Origin: Geobacillus icigianus
GTDB taxonomy: Bacteria > Bacillota > Bacilli > Bacillales > Anoxybacillaceae
NCBI RefSeq assembly: GCF_000750005.1
Contig: NZ_JPYA01000024.1
Location: forward strand, 1-9,497
Reading direction: 5' to 3'
Length of the DNA: 9,497 bases
Shown here one piece after another: positions 5,806 to 9,497 of this stretch. Under the pieces are notes generated by a model. It saw nothing but the letters and a program-made list of their open reading frames with translations, was not told where the DNA came from and did not search any database. The translations under genes were made by a program, and so were the position numbers. Position 1 is the stretch's first letter; each line of letters starts with the position of its first letter.

Positions 5806-6153
5806 TTAACCAAAATAAGCGATAAGTAAAACGATAACAAAACACACCAGTACCACCACATCGCTCGGCTTCATCTTTTCTTCAATGCGATACGTTCCAT
5901 ACGTACCATCTACCTTCACCAACTTTATTTCTCGTGGCGGTTCATCTTCATATGTGACGTCATCCAAGTCTAATAACAATTCCCCCTGTTTCCCGAAACT
6001 GTATAGGTTGATGTCGTTCGGAAGAAACCTCCCCCTCTCGTCGCGCAGGCGGTTCGACACGTCGATTCGTGGCCGATGCATGTTGTTGTAGCTGTGTTCT
6101 TGCAACATGCTCAGAAGCAATCGAAGTTTCTCCTCTTCGTGTGGCGTTAACAT
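5806..6153 (-). CDS. Hypothetical tail-anchored membrane protein
   Basis: A 115-residue protein, last gene of a three-gene leftward cluster. I start it at the ATG at 6153, with GGAGG upstream at a slightly long spacing of 11; a GTG at 6165 would lie inside that ribosome binding site. Residues 1-20 are a charged helix (LTPHEEEKLRLLLSML), the middle is polar and acidic (LDLDDVTYEDEPPREI), and residues 97-114 form one strong membrane helix (VVVLVCFVIVLLIAYF), so the protein is probably anchored by its tail with the bulk in the cytoplasm. I do not recognise a family. It overlaps the reading frame of the gene before it by 194 bases, which is unusual. A role in prophage-conferred traits, such as superinfection exclusion, would fit a membrane protein at a prophage edge but is a guess. 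Confidence 0.6.
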   Translation of the reverse strand: MLTPHEEEKLRLLLSMLQEHSYNNMHRPRIDVSNRLRDERGRFLPNDINLYSFGKQGELLLDLDDVTYEDEPPREIKLVKVDGTYGTYRIEEKMKPSDVVVLVCFVIVLLIAYFG

Positions 6154-6415
6154 TGACGTCCTCACCTCCTCTTCTGTTTTCTGGGCATTGTTCCAGCCAT
6201 AATTCGTGGTCTGTCATCGTCCAACTAGGGCAGGGGAGAGGGACGTCTTTTTTCTGATATTGCTTCAACAGCATTTGAAATTCTTTTGTGTGCGCTGCGG
6301 TGAAAAGAGCTGCTCGAATAATTTGATTGCGGTCTAAAGTTGTTGCTCGAAACACAGCATCGACATAATCGCGAAAAACAGGCGCGTATCGGATAGTCGG
6401 ACGATACACGCTCAT
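5960..6415 (-). CDS. Hypothetical phage protein, 151 residues
   Basis: The middle gene of the leftward cluster. Its ATG at 6415 overlaps the stop of the preceding 39-residue gene (ATGA), so the two are translationally coupled. Residues 1-80 look like a well-formed domain: 'YAPVFRDYVDAVFRATTLDRNQIIRAALFTAA' is an amphipathic helix, a turn and a second helix, faintly like ribbon-helix-helix or other small DNA-binding folds. 'PSWTMTDHELWLEQCPENRRGGEDVN' follows. From about residue 88 on, the frame overlaps the 115-residue gene, becomes arginine- and glutamine-rich and looks like low-complexity coding, so the true end may be earlier and a frameshift is possible. The function is unknown. I am confident in the first 85 residues and much less so in the last 65. 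Confidence 0.55.
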   Translation of the reverse strand: MSVYRPTIRYAPVFRDYVDAVFRATTLDRNQIIRAALFTAAHTKEFQMLLKQYQKKDVPLPCPSWTMTDHELWLEQCPENRRGGEDVNVNATRRGETSIASEHVARTQLQQHASATNRRVEPPARREGEVSSERHQPIQFRETGGIVIRLG

Positions 6416-6531
6416 TTTGCTGACGTCACCGGAGTTGTTCCGTTTACAATGGCTTCAAGCATCTTTCTCCCCTCTGACGTCAAATAGACGTCTTTCATTT
6501 GTAATAGTTGTTGAGCTAATTCTTTTGACAT
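6412..6531 (-). CDS. Small protein, 39 residues, first gene of the prophage-edge cluster
   Basis: The ATG at 6531 is preceded by AAAGGGGAAATGG, a fair ribosome binding site. The product, MSKELAQQLLQMKDVYLTSEGRKMLEAIVNG and so on, is a short soluble protein predicted to be largely helical; I do not recognise a family. Its TGA stop overlaps the ATG of the 151-residue gene (ATGA), the classic arrangement for coupled translation, which supports it as a real gene despite its size. Two GACGTC sites spaced 11 bases apart lie inside the gene and another such pair lies 26-42 bases upstream of its start. It could be a small regulator or a leader peptide controlling the genes after it. Confidence 0.6.
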   Translation of the reverse strand: MSKELAQQLLQMKDVYLTSEGRKMLEAIVNGTTPVTSAK

Positions 6532-6556
6532 TTACCATTTCCCCTTTCGTTGTTTT

Positions 6557-6573
6557 GACGTCTAAGCGACGTC
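6557..6573. promoter_or_regulatory. Paired GACGTC sites upstream of the small-gene cluster
   Basis: GACGTC occurs at 6557-6562 and 6568-6573, 11 bases apart, just upstream of the 39-residue gene. An identical spacing occurs at 6476-6481 and 6487-6492 inside that gene. GACGTC is palindromic, and about one helical turn separates the copies, as in cooperative operators. No regulator for this motif is known to me. Confidence 0.35.
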
Positions 6574-6593
6574 TTTGGTACATGTTATGTAGG

Positions 6594-6623
6594 CTAATAA
6601 AGATTTATGAATTAAAAATTCAA
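6594..6623 (-). promoter_or_regulatory. Candidate leftward promoter with overlapping palindrome
   Basis: On the leftward strand TTGAAT (6618-6623) and TATTAG (6594-6599) have an 18-base spacer and would drive the three small genes. The perfect inverted repeat TGAATT-AAA-AATTCA (6608-6622) overlaps the -35 box. It is a natural operator candidate for the divergent Cro/CI-type regulator starting at 6696. Confidence 0.4.
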
Positions 6624-6695
6624 AAAAATATGATGATAAATTTCATAAAGGGATTATCCATATGATGTAGAATGCTTAATACGAGGTGTATTCTT

Positions 6696-6914
6696 ATGTT
6701 AAAAAGCCGAATTGCTGAGCACATCGAAAAAAGTGGGTATCGGAGAAAATACATTGCGGATAAAATCGGAGTTAGTTATCGTCAATTAGCCAGTTACATT
6801 GCTGGTGAACACTATCCGCCAGTCCCAAAGTTATTCTTTTTGGCTAAATTGTTGGGGTGTAGAGTGGACGATTTGTATGAATGGATGGAAGAAAAAACTA
6901 CTCAAAGTGAGTAG
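6696..6914 (+). CDS. Cro/CI (XRE) family transcriptional regulator
   Basis: A 72-residue single-domain helix-turn-helix protein. 'RRKYIADKIGVSYRQLASYIAGEHYPPVPKLFFLAKLLGCRVDDLYEW' is the complete XRE domain, with the two DNA-reading helices at about residues 17-38 and the closing 'vddLYew' helix. There is no effector or dimerisation domain beyond it, as in phage Cro-type proteins and the small regulators of Bacillus prophages. I use the ATG at 6696 rather than 6672 because GAGGTG lies just upstream of it. The gene is divergent from the small-gene cluster and shares a 164-base control region with it, so it probably represses that cluster, itself or both. Its last codons are inside a terminator hairpin. 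Confidence 0.85.
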   Translation: MLKSRIAEHIEKSGYRRKYIADKIGVSYRQLASYIAGEHYPPVPKLFFLAKLLGCRVDDLYEWMEEKTTQSE

Positions 6915-6919
6915 TTTTT
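6896..6919 (+). terminator. Terminator overlapping the regulator stop codon
   Basis: AAAACTACTC pairs with GAGTAGTTTT around a four-base loop, with the T-run continuing to 6919. The TAG stop at 6912-6914 lies in the right arm, so the end of the gene and the terminator share bases. Confidence 0.75.
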
Positions 6920-6932
6920 CTTCAACAAAATA

Positions 6933-6958
6933 AAACCCGATCACCATGATCGGTTTTT
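6933..6958. terminator. Second, bidirectional hairpin terminator
   Basis: CCGATCA (6937-6943) pairs with TGATCGG (6947-6953), flanked by AAAA on the left and TTTTT on the right, so it works in either direction. It backs up the terminator at 6896 and would also stop leftward transcripts coming from the lysis genes. Confidence 0.65.
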
Positions 6959-6961
6959 GTA

Positions 6962-7165
6962 TCAATGGTCAAGCATCCGAACGGATGCCCTCGTTGGAAC
7001 GGAGCACTTACCAGTACTCTTACTACTAAGTAGCGATTCCACGAGTCAGACAGTCGTATAAAACGCTGTAACCATATAAAAGTGTCAGACAACGCAGACG
7101 TTATGGTTGGATGGAATAAAAGCCCTATTGTTAATGCTGTTCTGGAAAGCAATAAAGAATAATAA
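6962..7165 (+). pseudogene. Possible decayed reading frame in a gene-poor stretch
   Basis: In one rightward frame an ATG at 6965 gives 'MVKHPNGCPRWNGALTSTLTTK', then one TAG at 7031, then 42 codons ending in a double TAA at 7160-7165, with protein-like text 'VSDNADVMVGWNKSPIVNAV' (7082 onward). The composition reads like a real protein carrying one internal stop, but there is no ribosome binding site and I do not recognise a family. The stretch also contains a 7-bp hairpin, GCATCCG-AA-CGGATGC, at 6973-6988. It may be the remnant of a gene or chance. Confidence 0.25.
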
Positions 7166-7253
7166 ACTGTCAAATATTATCCCTTACCTTATCCCATCAT
7201 TCCGATCTGTCGATTTACTATCAAGATAGACAAGGAAACTACTAAAGTAAAGT

Positions 7254-7290
7254 AGCCCGCTCTGATTCATCACAGAGACGGGCTTTTTAT
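7254..7290 (+). terminator. Rightward hairpin terminator facing the endolysin gene
   Basis: AGCCCG pairs with CGGGCT, with TCTG/CAGA extending the stem past a one-base bulge, followed by TTTTTAT. The T-run is on the plus strand, so it terminates rightward transcription and stops it entering the lysis genes. On the leftward strand the sequence after the stem is less T-rich (ACTTTACTTT) but may still terminate the lysis transcript. An extra small stem, CTACT/AGTAG, lies just before it. Confidence 0.6.
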
Positions 7291-7302
7291 ATTTAAAGAA
7301 AG

Positions 7303-7878
7303 TTACTTCACGCGCAATTTTTGCCCGATGCGAATCAAATTCGGGTTGCTAATCCCATTCAATTTCTGCAACGCATCTACTGTTGTATTGTGCTTTGCAG
7401 CTATTTTCGATAGTGTATCGCCTTTTTGGACAGCGTATGTCGTTTTCGGAGTTGTCGAAGTACTAGTTTGTTTAGCATCTAACTCCTTATCCGTGCCATA
7501 TCCCTTGTAATTGTATTGTAGGTGTGGCTTGTCGATGAATCCTTTCCAGTCCCCGCCCCACTCGAAGCCTAATTCTTTAGCTTTTGTGATGGCTTTTTGA
7601 ATCTCTGGTCGACTGTAGCCATTCCAATCTGTTTTCCCATCCACGACTGGGACGAAATCTAATGCTTGTCCAACCAAGTGGTAAGAGCGCGTCGTCTGTG
7701 ACTTCCCGCTGGCAACATAATATCGCTGTTGCTCTTCTGTGCGAATCGTTTCATAGATAAGGACGTCGATGCCATTAGCTATGCACCAATTGTACCATTC
7801 CATTGCCGCTTTTTTGGTGCGAGGAGCTAGTTTTTCAAGGTTGGCCAAATTTCGTTCATGATAAGTCGGTTTGAACAT
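7303..7878 (-). CDS. Phage endolysin: M15 L-alanyl-D-glutamate peptidase with LysM
   Basis: A 191-residue lytic enzyme that cuts the peptide stem of peptidoglycan to release phage. Residues 1-130 are an M15/VanY-type peptidase of the Ply500/CwlK group: zinc ligands H67 and D74 in [11 protein letters not shown] and H119 in DKPHLQY, with D116 as the probable catalytic acid. Residues 134-146 are a serine/threonine-rich linker. Residues 147-191 are one LysM domain ([14 protein letters not shown] ... [12 protein letters not shown]), which binds cell-wall glycan. There is no signal peptide, so release depends on the holin encoded just before it. The ATG at 7878 overlaps the stop of the holin gene (TAATG), so the two are translationally coupled. 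The protein is complete and all key residues are present. Confidence 0.93.
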   Translation of the reverse strand: MFKPTYHERNLANLEKLAPRTKKAAMEWYNWCIANGIDVLIYETIRTEEQQRYYVASGKSQTTRSYHLVGQALDFVPVVDGKTDWNGYSRPEIQKAITKAKELGFEWGGDWKGFIDKPHLQYNYKGYGTDKELDAKQTSTSTTPKTTYAVQKGDTLSKIAAKHNTTVDALQKLNGISNPNLIRIGQKLRVK

Positions 7879-8081
7879 TATTGCTCATCTCCTTTATCTT
7901 GATACCATTTTCCCTCTTTTGGATTCGATACAATTCCTAATAGCACCAAAATTCCTAATATCGCCTGCACATACGCATTGAATTTTTCCGGTGTGATATT
8001 CACTCCAGCATCTTGTAGCACCATAAGAAGTAATGACGCCACAGACAACCATAAACCGTAATTTTTAAAGCGTTCCATCAT
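7878..8081 (-). CDS. Phage holin
   Basis: A 67-residue membrane protein with two hydrophobic helices (about residues 8-24, [17 protein letters not shown], and 37-53, [15 protein letters not shown]) and a charged carboxy end ([15 protein letters not shown]), the standard two-helix design of the phi LC3-type and related holins of Gram-positive phages. It makes the membrane lesion through which the endolysin escapes. Two adjacent ATG codons (8081 and 8078) are possible starts, with AAGGGGGTG just upstream. I use the first, but the second has better spacing, and dual starts are a known way to tune holin timing. The start overlaps the XhlA stop, and the stop overlaps the endolysin start. A longer in-frame reading from 8174 lies inside XhlA and is not real. 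Confidence 0.85.
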   Translation of the reverse strand: MMERFKNYGLWLSVASLLLMVLQDAGVNITPEKFNAYVQAILGILVLLGIVSNPKEGKWYQDKGDEQ

Positions 8082-8296
8082 TGCACACCCCCTTTCAACG
8101 CCGCAAAAACAATGGCCACGATGCCGCCGACCACCGAAACAATGATTGCGTTTGTGATCGTTCGTCGTAGCCATTTTGTGTCGTCTTTGATTGCTCGAAT
8201 GTCTTCACGCATATCTTTGATGTTCGATTCTGCGACGGCCAAGCGTGTTTTTACATCCACCATGTCTGCCTCCAATTTTTGAATGCGTTCTTCCAT
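8078..8296 (-). CDS. xhlA: XhlA-family holin-associated protein
   Basis: A 72-residue protein of the haemolysin XhlA family, as in the PBSX lysis cassette of B. subtilis. Residues 1-45 form a charged coiled coil (RIQKLEADMVDVKTRLAVAE... IRAIKDDTKWLRRTI), and residues 47-68 form one membrane helix (NAIIVSVVGGIVAIVFAALKG). XhlA works with the holin at the membrane during lysis. The start is the ATG at 8296, with a modest GGAAAGGT about nine bases upstream; the extension back to 8326 reads through the terminator region. The TGA overlaps the first ATG of the holin gene. The gene is separated from the recombinase gene by a strong terminator, so its promoter is not evident. Confidence 0.9.
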   Translation of the reverse strand: MEERIQKLEADMVDVKTRLAVAESNIKDMREDIRAIKDDTKWLRRTITNAIIVSVVGGIVAIVFAALKGGVQ

Positions 8297-8324
8297 CGAC
8301 TCACGACCTTTCCGAAAAGAATAC

Positions 8325-8352
8325 AAAAAAGACAGTGAATTGCCTCACTGTC
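8325..8352 (-). terminator. Strong terminator between recombinase and lysis genes
   Basis: On the leftward strand GACAGTGA (8345-8352) pairs with TCACTGTC (8331-8338) around a six-base loop, followed by six Ts. It ends the recombinase transcript about 30 bases after its stop codon and 30 bases before the XhlA start, so the lysis genes are not simply part of the recombinase operon. Confidence 0.85.
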
Positions 8353-8380
8353 TGCATTAACATTATTTAAGTAGACGTTC

Positions 8381-9370
8381 CTAATAGTAACTAATCACCT
8401 CCCTCACAACGGATGTTTTGAAGAATGCTGGATCCATACCGAATATATCCGCTATGTCGTCTTCGCTACGATCTGCTAGATAAGATGCTGTCGTTGAAAT
8501 ATCGGAATGATTAGCGAGCGATTTTAATTTTTCAATCGGAACGCCATGTCTGTTTAGATTTTCTAAACGACTATGCCGAAAGCAATGTGGGTTGATATGA
8601 ATTTGTTTATTTTCACGATCACTAAGCATCTGGCTCATTTTCACGCACCAGTAATCAAATGAGGATTTGCTAATAACTTGTTTTTCACCTGACTTTGTCA
8701 CTCTGACAAATAATTCTTCCAAATCATCATCGCCGCGTTGCTCTAAATACAGCGAAATTAACTGGCGTGTTTCCTCGCCATAATAGAGGCGGAACAGCTT
8801 ATTTCGTTTTCCCCTCACAATATTAGTATAATACCTGTCAGTAAGTCCTTCTTTCAAAACTTGATAAACCTCATTTTTTCTCGCAGCGCTATAATACGAT
8901 AACGATAAATAGACCGCTTGAAGATATTCTTTTCTATTGACCAACTCTTCGATAAGCCATTTAATTTGCTCCTCTGTTAAAAACGTAATCTCCCTAACCG
9001 GACTTTTCGGTAACCCTCTTACACGCGATCCGATATTGAATTCATAGTCATAGTCATCGTCATTCGAGCGATATTCAAGGGTTGACCGTAAAGCACTTAA
9101 CAATCGATTTACTCGCGCATTAGAAAGGCCTTGTTCTTGAAAATAAATAGATAAGTTCCGTATTTCCTTTCTTGATAAACACGTAAATTCTTTATTGCCG
9201 AAATGTTGATAAATAATATACGCGATAATTTTTAAGTCGTTTTGATACTGCAACAATGTTCCTGGTGATTTACCTTCCGATTTCTTTTCAATTAAGAAAT
9301 CTGCGATGATCGCTTTGTTTCTCGGATTGACATTTTTGTCATAATCCTTTTGATCTACAATCTTCCGCAT
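8381..9370 (-). CDS. Tyrosine recombinase / phage-type integrase
   Basis: A 329-residue site-specific recombinase. Residues 18-110 are the amino-terminal core-binding domain (SAM-like helices, 'SPGTLLQYQNDLKIIAYIIY'). Residues 125-329 are the catalytic domain with all the expected residues: R164 (SAARKNEV), K188 (RGKRNK), H262-x-x-R265 (PHCFRHSR), H288 (LANHSDIS) and the nucleophile Y297 (TTASYLAD). It should cut and rejoin DNA through a 3'-phosphotyrosine. I take the ATG at 9370, with GAGGGGTG six bases upstream; the frame also opens at a GTG at 9379 inside that site. It could be the prophage integrase, although it does not adjoin the lipoprotein junction. It could instead be an internal recombinase or invertase. 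A consensus promoter with a large palindrome lies immediately upstream, and a terminator follows. Confidence 0.9.
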   Translation of the reverse strand: MRKIVDQKDYDKNVNPRNKAIIADFLIEKKSEGKSPGTLLQYQNDLKIIAYIIYQHFGNKEFTCLSRKEIRNLSIYFQEQGLSNARVNRLLSALRSTLEYRSNDDDYDYEFNIGSRVRGLPKSPVREITFLTEEQIKWLIEELVNRKEYLQAVYLSLSYYSAARKNEVYQVLKEGLTDRYYTNIVRGKRNKLFRLYYGEETRQLISLYLEQRGDDDLEELFVRVTKSGEKQVISKSSFDYWCVKMSQMLSDRENKQIHINPHCFRHSRLENLNRHGVPIEKLKSLANHSDISTTASYLADRSEDDIADIFGMDPAFFKTSVVREVISYY

Positions 9371-9384
9371 TAAAATCACCCCTC

Positions 9385-9415
9385 TATATAGTTATATAAG
9401 TTATATAACTATATA
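9385..9415. promoter_or_regulatory. 31-bp perfect palindrome (operator candidate O1)
   Basis: The 15-base arms TATATAGTTATATAA (9385-9399) and TTATATAACTATATA (9401-9415) are exact reverse complements around one central G. The palindrome covers the edge of the leftward -10 box (9413-9418) and the start of the recombinase leader, where a bound repressor would block the recombinase. It contains the core AAGTTATATAACT that recurs at 9446. Confidence 0.7.
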
Positions 9416-9441
9416 ATACAAACACACGTTTCTGTTGTCAA
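9413..9441 (-). promoter_or_regulatory. Recombinase promoter
   Basis: On the leftward strand a perfect TTGACA (9436-9441) is followed after 17 bases by TATTAT (9413-9418). The start of transcription would be near 9406, giving a leader of about 35 bases before the ATG at 9370. The -35 box shares six of its seven bases with that of the rightward promoter. Confidence 0.7.
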
Positions 9442-9464
9442 CTAAAAGTTATATAACTTATAAT
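9435..9464 (+). promoter_or_regulatory. Promoter of the divergent gene
   Basis: TTGTCA (9435-9440) and a consensus TATAAT (9459-9464) with an 18-base spacer, about 20 bases before the start codon at 9487. The palindrome at 9446-9459 fills most of the spacer, so a repressor bound there would exclude RNA polymerase. Confidence 0.65.
9446..9459. promoter_or_regulatory. 14-bp palindrome (operator candidate O2)
   Basis: AAGTTATATAACTT is a perfect palindrome between the -35 and -10 boxes of the rightward promoter. Thirteen of its bases recur in O1 (from 9398), and both copies are followed by an ATAATAC segment, so the two sites look like a duplicated operator-plus-promoter unit. Confidence 0.65.
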
Positions 9465-9486
9465 ACTTATTAAAGGGGTGATTAAC

Positions 9487-9497
9487 ATGGCTGTTAA
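9487..9497 (+). CDS. Start of a divergent gene (runs off right edge)
   Basis: An ATG at 9487 has AAAGGGGTG six bases upstream and a strong promoter before that. Only Met-Ala-Val and part of a fourth codon are visible, so the product is unknown. By position, divergent from a recombinase across shared operators, a repressor or antirepressor is the natural guess. The start context GGGGTGATT is the same as that of the recombinase gene. Confidence 0.6.

Noticed and set aside
6922..7173. Leftward 83-codon frame after the endolysin gene
   Set aside because: It has no ribosome binding site, crosses a bidirectional terminator and has no recognisable domain.
1..9497. CRISPR array, tRNA or rRNA genes
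   Set aside because: No regularly spaced repeats, no tRNA-like folds ending in CCA and no rRNA stretches were seen. The only tandem repeat is the coding 12-bp repeat in the nuclease gene.

Overview
The window looks like chromosome from a thermophilic Bacillaceae, most likely Geobacillus or Parageobacillus. The reasons are strong AAGGAGG-type ribosome binding sites, G+C-rich housekeeping genes (positions about 2600-5700) next to A+T-rich accessory DNA, an Rpn-family nuclease with the 'EKGIEQG' tail common in that group, and Bacillus-type small genes (a DUF2584 protein, a YtmA-like hydrolase, a YtlA-like lipoprotein). The genus is an inference from style and was not checked by search.

Layout, left to right. 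(1) 1-1105 is A+T-rich and gene-poor. It holds the 5' end of an unrecognised leftward gene, a folded non-coding stretch (about 410-620) closed by a strong rightward hairpin with a T-run, a leftward 38-residue gene with a textbook ribosome binding site, and a long leader with a strong hairpin before the next gene. (2) 1106-2353 is a rightward 12-helix major facilitator exporter with its own terminator. (3) 2354-5700 is core-like chromosome: an Rpn-family nuclease, a DUF2584 protein and an alpha/beta hydrolase, all leftward, then a rightward substrate-binding lipoprotein that breaks off after about 112 of the usual 300 or more residues. (4) From about 5695 to the right edge the DNA is prophage. 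It has three overlapping small leftward genes, a rightward Cro/CI-type regulator, a gene-poor stretch, a leftward lysis cassette (XhlA, holin, M15 endolysin with LysM), a leftward tyrosine recombinase, and the first codons of a divergent rightward gene.

How the parts fit. The truncated lipoprotein gene is best explained by the prophage having integrated into it, so about 5690-5705 is one attachment junction and the other half of the gene should lie beyond the right edge, past the prophage. XhlA, holin and endolysin form a translationally coupled unit whose start and stop codons overlap. The recombinase lies upstream of them on the same strand but is separated by a strong terminator.

The clearest regulatory structure is at the right edge. 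The recombinase and the divergent gene have back-to-back promoters whose -35 boxes share the same seven bases, and each promoter carries a related A+T-rich palindrome at its -10 side. This looks like a compact genetic switch. A second divergent control region (6532-6695) separates the small-gene cluster from the Cro/CI-type regulator and contains a palindrome and paired GACGTC sites.
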